Shown here piece after piece: positions 51,062 through 60,051 of a stretch of DNA of 64,000 nucleotides. The DNA comes from Cupriavidus basilensis (GTDB lineage Bacteria; Pseudomonadota; Gammaproteobacteria; Burkholderiales; Burkholderiaceae). The stretch covers positions 61,310-125,309 of the forward strand of contig NZ_CP062807.1 of assembly GCF_008801925.2 (NCBI RefSeq), in the 5' to 3' direction. Numbering within the stretch: the stretch's first letter is position 1; the number at the start of each line of letters is the position of its first letter. The notes under the pieces are model-generated. The model was not told where the DNA came from, did not search any database, and was given only the letters and a program-made list of their open reading frames with translations. Made by a program: the position numbers and the translations under genes.

Positions 51062-52455
51062 AATTCCCATCGCGGAAGATGCGTCCACCTGAGAAGAAGG
51101 CGGTAGCAGCTTCGGAGTCGTCCGAGATTGCCATTATCACGATCCACGGGAAGAAATTTGTCAGCGGGCTGTTCTGGCAACCGCTGTCGCGTGCTCGCGC
51201 ATACATGGGCGAAGCTCGCGAGCTAGGGAAGAAGCACGACTGGGATATTGTCGCAATCCGCCGTGGTCGGGCACGCATCCAAGCCGGCTTCGTGAGCAAG
51301 GACCGTGGCGCGTTGAAGGGCATGTACAGCCTTGCGGCCAGTCTGGCGGGAGTGCTTGGGGATCGGTGGATCGGCGCATTCGCGGTGGACGATCAGGACC
51401 GATACGCGGTTGTAGCCGTGCACGAAGGCACGATCGTGCCCGGTTTCGATCGCATCGTGCATGGTTTTGAGGAGGCAAAGCAACTCCTGATGCACGGGAT
51501 CAACCTGCTCGATTTCGGCGAGAACGTCTTTGCGCCGCAGGCCTTCGGCGTCGCGCTGCAGGAGCATGATCTCCCGTCCGTCCTCAAGCCAAAGCTACTG
51601 CGGCCCGAGTACAAGCTCAAGCAGTTGACCTTCGGCCTGACGAAGAAGGAGATCGGCGTGCTGGCCGTTGCATTGCTGATCGCTGGTGTTGGGATCTTTG
51701 CCTACGGAAAATGGGCAGAGCATCAGGAAGCGCAGCGAATCGCTGAACTCCAACGACAAGCCGAACTTCGCCGTCGCGCGCTTGCGCTGCTCGAAGAGCA
51801 GTCGCGCAAGAAGCAGACGGTCAAGGCTCTCGAGCATCCGTGGGCGCACATGCCATCGGCTCTGGCCTTCACAAGCGCGTGCAAGGAAGCGAGTGCCGCT
51901 ACGCCGCTGAGCATCGCTGGCTGGGTGGAGAGGGATTCATCGTGCGTGGCTGGCAGTGTCGTCGTTGCTTACGTCAGGGGACAAAAAGGCGCCACGGTGG
52001 AAGCATTCCACGACGCCGCGAGCTCACTGAAGGACTGGCGCGTTGCTGTTCTAGACTCCAGTATCGAAGCGACGATCACGCGGGATCTATCGATGCCTGC
52101 AGCCGGCGATGAGCTGCTTCTCGATGCGTCCGCCGCGAAGATGCGCCTTGCTTCGGAGGTGCAGGGTTGGGGCGACGACGTAGCCAAGCTTGTCAGCATT
52201 GTGCATCGGGACATCTCGGTCCCCAAGCCTCCACCGGCGCTACCCGGTCAAGTCACGCCGGCGGCACCTCCTCCGCCAGAACCGACCTGGCAGGAGTTCA
52301 CGTTTGAATTCAAAACGGGTCTACCACCGGCAAGACACGTTGAGCGCCTCAAGGATCTACCTGGCTTGCGGCTCACCAACATCACGGCGACGCTCACCCA
52401 GGAAGAAGCAAAACTCGAATGGACGGTCAAAGGGGATCTGTATGCGAATCGGTAA
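51058..52455 (+). CDS. pilO: PilO-type type IVb pilus assembly protein (465 aa)
   Basis: The N-terminal region (residues 1-190) has the PilO2 layout, with FVSGLFWQPLSRARAYMGEA and GFDRIVHGFEEAKQLL. One membrane helix follows at ~200-222 (EIGVLAVALLIAGVGIFAYG), then a charged coiled coil and a periplasmic C-terminal part ending in a Pro-rich spacer and a small domain. It overlaps pilN by 4 bp (ATGA) and pilP by 14 bp. Confidence 0.8.
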   Translation: MKFPSRKMRPPEKKAVAASESSEIAIITIHGKKFVSGLFWQPLSRARAYMGEARELGKKHDWDIVAIRRGRARIQAGFVSKDRGALKGMYSLAASLAGVLGDRWIGAFAVDDQDRYAVVAVHEGTIVPGFDRIVHGFEEAKQLLMHGINLLDFGENVFAPQAFGVALQEHDLPSVLKPKLLRPEYKLKQLTFGLTKKEIGVLAVALLIAGVGIFAYGKWAEHQEAQRIAELQRQAELRRRALALLEEQSRKKQTVKALEHPWAHMPSALAFTSACKEASAATPLSIAGWVERDSSCVAGSVVVAYVRGQKGATVEAFHDAASSLKDWRVAVLDSSIEATITRDLSMPAAGDELLLDASAAKMRLASEVQGWGDDVAKLVSIVHRDISVPKPPPALPGQVTPAAPPPPEPTWQEFTFEFKTGLPPARHVERLKDLPGLRLTNITATLTQEEAKLEWTVKGDLYANR

Positions 52456-52924
52456 ATATGCAGTAGTGATCGGCGTGGCTGCCATCAGTAGCGTTGCCGT
52501 GGCGGCGAACGTAGCCAGCGAGGACCAGCTCGGAGAAGTCAACGCACAAACGATTCTTCTCAAGGCTCAAGCCAAGATGGAAGAGGCTCGGCAAGATCTG
52601 GTATCGAAGTCTGGGGGCGGCTACGGGGACAACGGCGTATTGCCCAATGTGCTCAAGATCGATCGCGTCAATGATGATCCTGTGACGGCGGAACTGATCT
52701 TCGCCGGCAACGTGAAGGTCGAGGCAAGACAAGGCACGCGCCTGCCCGGAGGATTCCGTGTCGACGCCATCAACATGACGGCCAGGACTGTCGACCTTAC
52801 CCGGGGGAAAGAACGGTACACCGTGGGAATGTCGTCCTCCGTTCCCCAACAGCAGAAGCCAGCGCAGGGAACCCCTAACTTCGGGCCAACCGGCTCGCCG
52901 TATGTGCCATCCGTGGCTCGCTAG
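52442..52924 (+). CDS. pilP: PilP-type type IVb pilus protein (160 aa)
   Basis: A signal peptide (KYAVVIGVAAISSVAVAA) followed by a short helical part (EVNAQTILLKAQAKMEEARQ) and a beta domain (LPGGFRVDAINMTARTVDL) with a Pro/Gly-rich tail, the layout of PilP. The ATG at 52442 was chosen; it lies inside pilO. It would link the inner-membrane complex to the secretin. 8 bp later starts the trbC-position gene. Confidence 0.75.
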   Translation: MRIGKYAVVIGVAAISSVAVAANVASEDQLGEVNAQTILLKAQAKMEEARQDLVSKSGGGYGDNGVLPNVLKIDRVNDDPVTAELIFAGNVKVEARQGTRLPGGFRVDAINMTARTVDLTRGKERYTVGMSSSVPQQQKPAQGTPNFGPTGSPYVPSVAR

Positions 52925-52932
52925 GGGAAAAC

Positions 52933-53232
52933 ATGGGCGCTAACGATCTTACCGCAATGGGTGGAGCCTTGCCTTCCGTCGTGTCTGCGACGGGAAGGCT
53001 GGCCATCCCCGTAGCGCATCGGGACAAGATGTACCTCGGCGACGATCAGACGCTGTACATAGCAGGCTCGTATGCCACGGATGGCGGCTTCATCTGGGGC
53101 GAGGAGTTCACGGGCATCATGAAGAAGATCGTGAACGTGGTTATGGCCGTCAGCATTCTCATCGGCGCATCGAGTTTCATCGGGTGGATCGCGATGAAGA
53201 TGGGCGCGAGTATCGGCAGCTGCCCTGCTTGA
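52933..53232 (+). CDS. small membrane protein at the VirB2/TrbC position (99 aa)
   Basis: One strong membrane helix (residues ~67-90, VVMAVSILIGASSFIGWIAM) preceded by a ~65-residue polar part. VirB2/TrbC pilins have two helices and a signal peptide, so this one is atypical; it may be the pilin or a separate small subunit. Position between pilP and virB3 supports a T4SS role. Confidence 0.5.
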   Translation: MGANDLTAMGGALPSVVSATGRLAIPVAHRDKMYLGDDQTLYIAGSYATDGGFIWGEEFTGIMKKIVNVVMAVSILIGASSFIGWIAMKMGASIGSCPA

Positions 53233-53242
53233 AAGGTGAGAC

Positions 53243-53578
53243 ATGAGCGGAAGCCATCGCAGTGAGCTGATCAAGGTCGCCATTCATCGCGCTGGCGTCC
53301 GCGTATTGACGTTCCTTGGGGGCGAGCGCAAGCAGGTGATGATTCTCCTGTTTGCGACCGTCTATCTCGCCTACATCCTCACGCTGCGCTTTGGGATGTT
53401 CGTGGCTGTTCCGGTCTGTGGAGTCGTATGGCTTCTCGGGATGGCGGTGCTGAGGCGAATGGCGACGAGTGATCCGCAGATGTGGGCTGTGCTCAAGCGA
53501 GCTCGCAAATACAAGGGCTTTTATCCTGCGAGAGGCCGGTTCGATGCCCCGCAACCGCAGTATCGGGACTACAAGTAG
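53243..53578 (+). CDS. VirB3/TrbD-type inner-membrane protein (111 aa)
   Basis: VirB3-like layout: a basic N-terminus, two close membrane helices (VMILLFATVYLAYILTLRF and MFVAVPVCGVVWLLGMAVL) and a short C-terminal part with WAVLKRARKYKGFYPARG. Small inner-membrane T4SS subunit needed with VirB4. It is 5 bp before virB4. Confidence 0.8.
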   Translation: MSGSHRSELIKVAIHRAGVRVLTFLGGERKQVMILLFATVYLAYILTLRFGMFVAVPVCGVVWLLGMAVLRRMATSDPQMWAVLKRARKYKGFYPARGRFDAPQPQYRDYK

Positions 53579-53583
53579 ACGCC

Positions 53584-56187
53584 ATGACTGGATTCCTTTT
53601 CTTCATCTTCATCCTCATCATTGAAGCGGGTCTTCTCTTGTTCGCATTCCTGCGCCATCGGCCAGGAATGCAGGAAGAGTTTCGCGACTCGGAAGCCGGT
53701 TTGGCAGATCTTCTTCGCCATGCCGAACCCATAGCTGATGGAGTTCTATCGGGAAAGGGCGGCGAGATTATCGGCGGCTTCTTCTATCGAGGGACCGATA
53801 CCGAATCGTCCACCAACCACGAGCTCGACATGATCTCGGCCCGCGTCAACAATGCGCTTGCGCGACTTGGCTCGGGCTGGATGGCGCATATCGACGCGAT
53901 GCGGTCTGAAGCGATTGGCTATCCGGACCGGACTCCATTCGTGCATCCGGTGGCAGAACTCGTGGATGAGGAGCGACGCCTGCAGTACAGCGGAGAAGGC
54001 CTCCACCATGAGAGCCGCTACGCAATCATCCTCACATATCTCCCCCCACTCGCCGCGGAAAGCAAGGCGCAGTCGATGATGTTCGAGCACAGCGAGGATC
54101 TGCGGGGCATTAAGACGGCAACGCGGGAGAAGCTTGTCGCGCAGTTCAATACGATTCTGGATTCACTTGAGGGCGAGCTCGGGCTAGTCTTTAATGCCAT
54201 CACCCGAATGCGCTGCCACGAACGAACCAATGCTGCTGATGGCCGGAAATACCAGGTCGATGATCTGCTCGGATACGTGCACTACTGTGTCACCGGCATT
54301 GCCCAATATATGGCATTGCCGAAGGCGGGTGTGACTGTCGACACGATCGTCGGCAGCCAGGACTTCGTCGCCGGGAATACGCCCAAGGTCGGCGCGAATC
54401 ATATCCGCATCCTTTCCATCGAAGGGTTCCCATCGCACGGCTACTCGGGCATCTTGGATTCCCTGAATTCGCTGCCGGTCACCTATAGGTGGAGCACGCG
54501 GTTCATCTTTATGGACCCCGAGGAGGGTAGGAATCTTCTGGAGAAGATGTTCAAGAAGTGGCGGCAGAAAATTCGCGGGCTGCGCGATACGGTGTCAAAC
54601 AACTCAGCAGGGGCGGTTGACCAGGACGCCCTGGAAATGATGATCGATGCCCAAACTGCCATGGGAGAGGCGGCCGCAGGTAGAGTTCGATTTGGTCACT
54701 ACACCAGCGTGATTGTGCTGATGAATCAAGATCTCCCGGCCCTCCTGGAGGCGGTAGAGATGTGCGCGAAGGCGATCCGTACCCTCTCGTTCGCCGTTCG
54801 CGTGGAGACGATCAATGCAGTAGAGGCATTCTTGGGGAGCATTCCGGGGCATGGCTATGAGAACGTGCGTCGGCCAATCCTTCACACGATGAACCTCGCG
54901 CACTTGATCCCCACGACGGCGACGTGGCCGGGTCTGAGTACCAATCCCAACCCGTTCTATCCGCCGAACAGTCCGCCGTTGATGTACGCGGATACAACAG
55001 GTGGAACGCCGTTCAGGGTCGGGACGCACGTGGGCGATGTCGGGCACTTCCTAATGCTCGGCCCGACGGGCGCAGGTAAGTCGACGTTGCTTGAACTGAT
55101 GGGCCTTCAGCACATGCGCTACCGTAGAGCAAGGACGATCAAGTTCGAGAAGGGCTATTCGTCCTATGTCGCTTGCGCGTCTGTCAACGGTGCGTACTAC
55201 GATCTGGCTGGGGAGCACCCTAGTATCGTGGGAGGCAAGGAGTATCGCGACGCGCTGTGTCCCCTGCGCCACGTCGATCAGCCTTCCTGGCGGCTCTGGG
55301 CCCTGGACTGGATCGAGACGTGCTTGGCGCTTTCCAAGGTCGAGGTAACGTCGCGCCGGCGCAATCTCATCGCTAATGCCCTGGTGTCGATTGGAAACGC
55401 AGACCCTGACCAGCGGACGATGACCCATTTCGTGTCCCAATTGCAGGACAGCGATTTGCAGGAAGCGCTAAAACCGTACACGCTGGCCGGCAACAACCAG
55501 ATGCTGGATGGCGAAGACGATACGCTGCAGGGCGCGCACTTCATTGTGTTCGAGATGGAACACCTGATGGGAAAGGGCGCACAAATCGCTGTGCCGGTAC
55601 TCCTGTACCTCTTCCGCAAGGTCGAGACGATGCTGGATGGCTCGCCCACGCTGCTCATTCTCGATGAAGCGTGGCTCATGCTTGAACATCCGATCTTCAG
55701 TGCGAAAATCAAAGAGTGGCTCAAAGTCATGCGCAAACGGAACTGTTCGGTCGGCTTTGCCACCCAGTCGATTTCTGACGTTGGAAAAAGCTCGATTCGT
55801 GACGTTCTCTACGAAAGCTGCCCTACGAAGATATTCTTGTCGAATCCCGAGGCGCAACGTAACGTGAGTGTGCGGGAGGAGTATGAGCGCATCGGCCTCA
55901 ACGATCAGCAGATCGAGCTCATTGCCCAAGGCGTGAAGAAGCAGGATTACTTCTACATGTCGCCGTTAGGGCGCCGCCGCTTCCGCCTTGGCCTTGGCCC
56001 GGTGACTTTGGCCTTCGTGGGCGTCAGCGGCACCGAAGATATTGACCACGCGCGGCGCATCCTTGCCTCGGGCACGCGGAACTTCGGCGCTGAATGGCTG
56101 CGCCACTGCTCCACGGCAAAAGTAGAGTGGGGCGATGGCCTTGCGGAATGGGCCTCGTTGTTGGAGAACCGCCAAGCTGCGGCTTAG
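53584..56187 (+). CDS. VirB4/TrbE-type T4SS ATPase (867 aa)
   Basis: The largest conserved T4SS ATPase. An N-terminal hydrophobic helix (LFFIFILIIEAGLLLFAFL) is followed by the CagE/VirB4 domain. The Walker A motif is at residues 493-500 (GPTGAGKS) and Walker B around 690-695 (LLILDEAW). Near the C-terminus the DNA carries backbone palindrome copy 10 (55772-55787), in the segment encoding ISDVGKSS. The start at 53584 was taken because the frame upstream overlaps virB3 and is not protein-like. Confidence 0.92.
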   Translation: MTGFLFFIFILIIEAGLLLFAFLRHRPGMQEEFRDSEAGLADLLRHAEPIADGVLSGKGGEIIGGFFYRGTDTESSTNHELDMISARVNNALARLGSGWMAHIDAMRSEAIGYPDRTPFVHPVAELVDEERRLQYSGEGLHHESRYAIILTYLPPLAAESKAQSMMFEHSEDLRGIKTATREKLVAQFNTILDSLEGELGLVFNAITRMRCHERTNAADGRKYQVDDLLGYVHYCVTGIAQYMALPKAGVTVDTIVGSQDFVAGNTPKVGANHIRILSIEGFPSHGYSGILDSLNSLPVTYRWSTRFIFMDPEEGRNLLEKMFKKWRQKIRGLRDTVSNNSAGAVDQDALEMMIDAQTAMGEAAAGRVRFGHYTSVIVLMNQDLPALLEAVEMCAKAIRTLSFAVRVETINAVEAFLGSIPGHGYENVRRPILHTMNLAHLIPTTATWPGLSTNPNPFYPPNSPPLMYADTTGGTPFRVGTHVGDVGHFLMLGPTGAGKSTLLELMGLQHMRYRRARTIKFEKGYSSYVACASVNGAYYDLAGEHPSIVGGKEYRDALCPLRHVDQPSWRLWALDWIETCLALSKVEVTSRRRNLIANALVSIGNADPDQRTMTHFVSQLQDSDLQEALKPYTLAGNNQMLDGEDDTLQGAHFIVFEMEHLMGKGAQIAVPVLLYLFRKVETMLDGSPTLLILDEAWLMLEHPIFSAKIKEWLKVMRKRNCSVGFATQSISDVGKSSIRDVLYESCPTKIFLSNPEAQRNVSVREEYERIGLNDQQIELIAQGVKKQDYFYMSPLGRRRFRLGLGPVTLAFVGVSGTEDIDHARRILASGTRNFGAEWLRHCSTAKVEWGDGLAEWASLLENRQAAA
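55772..55787. repeat. backbone palindrome copy 10 (TTTCTGACGTTGGAAA) inside virB4
   Basis: A full match to the consensus in the coding sequence of the VirB4-type gene, about 400 bp before its stop. Confidence 0.85.
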
Positions 56188-56193
56188 AGATTC

Positions 56194-56226
56194 TGATATT
56201 GTAATATCATGGATAAGTGATATAAT
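56194..56226 (+). promoter_or_regulatory. internal promoter with TGATATTGTAATATCA operator
   Basis: A 16-bp dyad (56194-56209) overlaps TTGTAA (56199-56204); 16 bp later comes TATAAT (56221-56226). It is placed before the 61-aa gene and could drive trbJ to trbI separately from the pil-virB4 part. Confidence 0.65.
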
Positions 56227-56248
56227 TAAAGCAACTAGGGAGGTTGAT

Positions 56249-56434
56249 ATGACGACGTTGTTTCTCCTCGTTTTGGTTGTGGCGGGTCCGCTTGTTGGCG
56301 CGGCTGCTGGGCTGTTTGGCGGGCTGATTGGTTTTGCCGGCGGACTCGCCTTCCGGGCCGCTCGTGTCGCTGTTCGCGCCGTTGTGCGCGCGGCAAGAGA
56401 ACGGCGCCATCAAATTGCGCTTAGGCAGCACTAG
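56249..56434 (+). CDS. small membrane protein (61 aa)
   Basis: One long hydrophobic, Gly-rich segment (LFLLVLVVAGPLVGAAAGLF, GLIGFAGGLAF) followed by a strongly basic tail (RAVVRAARERRHQ). AGGGAGG precedes the ATG at 56249. Position in the trb operon after virB4 suggests a minor T4SS component. The family is not recognised. Confidence 0.6.
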   Translation: MTTLFLLVLVVAGPLVGAAAGLFGGLIGFAGGLAFRAARVAVRAVVRAARERRHQIALRQH

Positions 56435-56467
56435 ACTGCGCCGACTCATCCCTCAAGGTAAAAGAGC

Positions 56468-57085
56468 ATGAAGAGCATTTCGCGTGTTTTCGGCGTGGCC
56501 GCGATGGTCATAACGAGCCTCGCGGCGTCTGCCACATTCGCCGCTACCCCTTTCGTACCTGGTCCTTCAACCATTACGGTTGCGAACCAAACTCTAGGGT
56601 GCGCTGGACGTATGCCAGTCGTGACGCTCAACCTCCTGGTGAACCCGGAAGACGCGGGGAGGCCTGGGCTCATCTATGTCGGGGTTCATGACCCCCAGCA
56701 AACGCAGGCCGCGCTGCTGAACCAAGATTCGGCTTGGGAGGCATTCACGGGCGCTGCCCTGATCCCTCACATTGTTCGTCGCGATGGGCTTTCGTCAGTC
56801 CGGCTGAGCATTCCCCTGTCGAGCTCACCTAGCTATCAGGGCTGGAGTCTTTACGTCGGCTATGGCGCCTTGACGCTCGCTAGCGAGGCAATGGTCCAGA
56901 AAGCAGTGGTGGCTGTCGCTAGCGTGAAAGCACGGTATCCGGATCGCCCGGTCCCTGCGGTTGATGAGGACCATTTCAAACGGTCCCTGATCCAGGAGGA
57001 TATGCGCAAGAACACCAAATACCGGTTTGTGCGCGCATTCACGCCTGAGCTCATGTCGATATGTGAACCCCAAGGAGGAAACTGA
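56468..57085 (+). CDS. periplasmic protein of the transfer operon (205 aa)
   Basis: A signal peptide (VFGVAAMVITSLAASATFA) then a beta-rich soluble domain (VVTLNLLVNPEDAGRPGLIY, WSLYVGYGALTLASEAMVQK). No known family. The stop overlaps the trbJ start, so the genes are coupled. Confidence 0.6.
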   Translation: MKSISRVFGVAAMVITSLAASATFAATPFVPGPSTITVANQTLGCAGRMPVVTLNLLVNPEDAGRPGLIYVGVHDPQQTQAALLNQDSAWEAFTGAALIPHIVRRDGLSSVRLSIPLSSSPSYQGWSLYVGYGALTLASEAMVQKAVVAVASVKARYPDRPVPAVDEDHFKRSLIQEDMRKNTKYRFVRAFTPELMSICEPQGGN

Positions 57086-57828
57086 TGAAGAATCTGAAAA
57101 TCATGTGTGCAGCGGCAGTCTTGCTGCTGTCGAGCGTCACGTCGAACGTCGCTCAAGCTGGGGCCGTCGTTGGCGCCACTGAGCCCACGCAGATTCTCAA
57201 CAATCTGCAACTGGTCTTGGCCTATGCCGAACAGGCCCAGACGAGTGCCAACACAATGAACCAGTATGCGGCGATGCTGAAGAACCTCGAGCGCATGACG
57301 CCGAGCAGTTTGCTCGATTCAGCAGCGCAGCAGCTTTTTGTCGACAAGAACATGTCACAGGCGTTCAGCGATCTGCGAAACATCTATTCGAAGGGCCAGC
57401 AGACGGCCTACTCGCTCGCGTCGGTGAATCAGCAGTTTAAGAGCAACCACCCCGGATACGGCGGGGCGGTGGACTTCTCCTCGGCCTATAGGAACTGGTC
57501 GGATTCATCGCTGTCGGCAGCAAAGAACGCGATCAAGTTGGTCACCGCCCACTCGGAGAACTTCGCCACCGAAGAGGGGATGATGAACGAACTGGCCTTT
57601 AAGTCGCAGACGGCTGCAGGTCAACTGCAAGCCGCACAGGCCGGCGCGGCGATCAGTCTGCAGATGGTGGGGCAGATGCAGAAACTCCGCCAGGTGGCGC
57701 TCGCGCAGGTGCAGAGCCAGAACGAGTTCGCTGCGGCAGCGCAAAGCGAGAAGGACGCGCAACAGTTGGGCGTGGAGAAAGCGTTTGGCGGTGTTGCATC
57801 CAAGTCCGTGAAGGGCCAGGCCAACTAG
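57085..57828 (+). CDS. trbJ: TrbJ/VirB5-type conjugative transfer protein (247 aa)
   Basis: A signal peptide (residues 1-25), then a helical periplasmic protein with the TrbJ layout (EPTQILNNLQLVLAYAEQAQ, MNQYAAMLKNLERMTPSSL, VDFSSAYRNW). VirB5-type proteins are minor pilus subunits that touch the recipient. The C-terminal 16 residues (EKAFGGVASKSVKGQAN) resemble the end of the next small lipoprotein. Confidence 0.85.
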   Translation: MKNLKIMCAAAVLLLSSVTSNVAQAGAVVGATEPTQILNNLQLVLAYAEQAQTSANTMNQYAAMLKNLERMTPSSLLDSAAQQLFVDKNMSQAFSDLRNIYSKGQQTAYSLASVNQQFKSNHPGYGGAVDFSSAYRNWSDSSLSAAKNAIKLVTAHSENFATEEGMMNELAFKSQTAAGQLQAAQAGAAISLQMVGQMQKLRQVALAQVQSQNEFAAAAQSEKDAQQLGVEKAFGGVASKSVKGQAN

Positions 57829-57838
57829 GAAAACTCAT

Positions 57839-58024
57839 ATGCGAAACAAGTTCGTTGTGCCCCTCCTCGTTGTTTTTGCGCTGTGCGCCGGCTGTAGTCA
57901 GAAAGACAGCCACCCGACGCGGAGCGCGGGCGCTGCGGACGCGTCCCGCTCGTCCGGCGACGTGGCCATTGACAAGGCGTTCGGAGGCATCAACAGCAAC
58001 TCCGTGCGTAAATCCGATAACTGA
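57839..58024 (+). CDS. small lipoprotein, TrbK/VirB7-like position (61 aa)
   Basis: A lipobox CAGC (Cys19), then a short polar part. TrbK (entry exclusion) and VirB7 are lipoproteins of this size in this place. The end reads DKAFGGINSNSVRKSDN, clearly similar to the end of TrbJ, which suggests a shared interaction motif or partial duplication. Which of the two families it belongs to cannot be decided. Confidence 0.65.
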   Translation: MRNKFVVPLLVVFALCAGCSQKDSHPTRSAGAADASRSSGDVAIDKAFGGINSNSVRKSDN

Positions 58025-58041
58025 ACGGTAGGTGGCTCCCC

Positions 58042-60033
58042 ATGCAGTCAAGTTTCACGTCGACGGCCATCCGGCTGTTTCGTTATCTGGATGCGCTCCA
58101 GATAGCCTTTATTCGCGCTGTCTTGGAGCAGCCGAAGTGCAGGAAGGCTCTGCGGCTGGGCTTGCTGGTGGTGTTCCTGCTGTACATGGTTTCGCAGGTC
58201 ACCGCGTCAGCCGACGATTCCTTGCTGCAGTTGGACAAGATCGATGACAAGTTCCGGGGGCTACAAAATGGTTGGTATTCCATCGTCAAGGGCTTTGCGA
58301 TGGGGCTGTTCTGGAAGCTCGCTTTGGTCGATTTTTGTTGGTCTACAGTAATATATGTATTAGATAAAAACGAGATGCCAGAGATCTTGCATGCCCTTGT
58401 GCGGAAGATCTTCAATCTCGGATTCTTCTTCTCGCTGCTAAAGCTGTCAGACGAGTGGATTCCGGCAATCATCAAATCGTTTATCACGATCGGTAAGGCT
58501 GCTTCAAACGTCGGCGACCTCACGCCTGATGGCATCGTGAACAAGGGCCTCGATCTCGCACTGGGGTCCTTCCAGATGATCAAGTCGCTGGGGGCCTTCG
58601 ACAAGATGGTCGTCGTCTTTCCCGTTACTTTCATGGCCCTGCTGATCTTCTTGGCATTCCTCTGGGTAGCGGCGCAGCTCTTGGTGACTTTGATCGAAAG
58701 CTACATCGCGATCGGCTTGGGCGTGATCTTGCTGGGGTTCGGCGGGTCGCGATGGACCACGGACTTTGCAACGAAGTATTTGCAATTCGCCGTCGGCACG
58801 GGGATCAAGCTCATGGTGCTCTACGCGATTGTCGGGGGCGGGCAGAGCCTGTTCGGCAGCCTGATGATTGATGCGGATCAGCTAATCAAAAGTTGCATGG
58901 TGGTCCTGGGTGTAGCCGGCATCTATACCTACCTCGCCATCAATGTGCCGCAGTTGGCTACGGCGATGATGTCCGGCAGCCCGAACCTCACTGCGGGATC
59001 GCTAGCAGGAACGGCGGCGACGGTCGCAGGCGCTGCGGTCGGTGCAGGCGCTCTGGCTGCTACTGCGGGCGCTGCTGGCGTCGCTGGCGCCATGGGCGGG
59101 GCTGCGGGGGCTGGAGGATTAGCGCAAGCTCTCGGCGCGGGCCTGAACTCAGCTGCCGACCACGGCAAGACGGGCTTGGCGGCTGCCGGTCACGCGGCTA
59201 AGGAGGTAGCTTCCCACGGATTGGGCCTGGCCACCGGTGCCGCTAGCGGGGCAGCGGGCTCCGCGAAGACCGCGTTCGCCGATAAGCTAGGTCAGTCCAC
59301 AGGCGGAAAGATTGCATCGAGTATCGAGGCGACGCGCGGCGGCAGTGTTCAGGGAGCGTCGGCGCCGGCCAATGCTGGTGGCGGGGCTGGGCCGACACCC
59401 GCCGGTGGCAATGCCGGTGCTGATGCCGGGGGACAAGGAGAGGCGGCGGGCGCCGAGCCGGCGCAGGACAGTGGCGCACAAGCTGGCTCGAGCGGCGTTA
59501 GCGCGGGGGGCGATGCAGCTGCGGCAACGGCGGCATCGAGCCCGGCACCTGCCGCGGTGAGTCCTGCGGCACAGAGCGCCAACCCTAGTGGCGCTACTGG
59601 GAAGGCGGTTGCCGCTCAGCCCATCGCTGCCGGCCCCTCGGGCTCAGCTGTGGGGCCGTCTGGAGCTCCGACTGCGGCCAGCGCGGTTGCACCCGCAGCT
59701 GGAGTCGGCGGCCCCGCCGCTGCGGCGTCGGGCAGCACCCCAACGGCTCCGCCGGCTCCTGCATCCAACTCGCAAGCAGCCCCGACGCCACAGCCTGCGC
59801 AGGCGCCTGATAGTGCGGTGGCACCTGCGTCCGGTGGCGATGCTTCCAGCGCCGCGCTCTCTCCGACTGAGGATGGCGCCTCGGCAGCGGGCAATGCCGG
59901 TGGCCAGCAAGGCCAGCAGGGAGAGCGCAAGCCCTCCGCCGGCGAGAGGATTCGCAACTTGGAAGGCTATGTGCCGCAGGACGCCGCAGGCAATGCTGCG
60001 ATCAACATCAACATTGGCCACGCGCGCGACTGA
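58042..60033 (+). CDS. trbL: TrbL/VirB6-type polytopic T4SS protein with Ala/Gly/Pro-rich tail (663 aa)
   Basis: Residues ~1-320 hold six to seven membrane helices in the TrbL/VirB6 pattern (MALLIFLAFLWVAAQLLVTL, ESYIAIGLGVILLGFGGSRW, TGIKLMVLYAIVGGGQSLF). Residues ~325-645 are a very long low-complexity Ala/Gly/Ser/Pro tail. TrbL forms part of the inner-membrane channel. The DNA of the tail is repetitive and GC-rich, prone to length changes. Confidence 0.88.
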   Translation: MQSSFTSTAIRLFRYLDALQIAFIRAVLEQPKCRKALRLGLLVVFLLYMVSQVTASADDSLLQLDKIDDKFRGLQNGWYSIVKGFAMGLFWKLALVDFCWSTVIYVLDKNEMPEILHALVRKIFNLGFFFSLLKLSDEWIPAIIKSFITIGKAASNVGDLTPDGIVNKGLDLALGSFQMIKSLGAFDKMVVVFPVTFMALLIFLAFLWVAAQLLVTLIESYIAIGLGVILLGFGGSRWTTDFATKYLQFAVGTGIKLMVLYAIVGGGQSLFGSLMIDADQLIKSCMVVLGVAGIYTYLAINVPQLATAMMSGSPNLTAGSLAGTAATVAGAAVGAGALAATAGAAGVAGAMGGAAGAGGLAQALGAGLNSAADHGKTGLAAAGHAAKEVASHGLGLATGAASGAAGSAKTAFADKLGQSTGGKIASSIEATRGGSVQGASAPANAGGGAGPTPAGGNAGADAGGQGEAAGAEPAQDSGAQAGSSGVSAGGDAAAATAASSPAPAAVSPAAQSANPSGATGKAVAAQPIAAGPSGSAVGPSGAPTAASAVAPAAGVGGPAAAASGSTPTAPPAPASNSQAAPTPQPAQAPDSAVAPASGGDASSAALSPTEDGASAAGNAGGQQGQQGERKPSAGERIRNLEGYVPQDAAGNAAININIGHARD

Positions 60034-60051
60034 TAAATAAAGTGAGGATTC

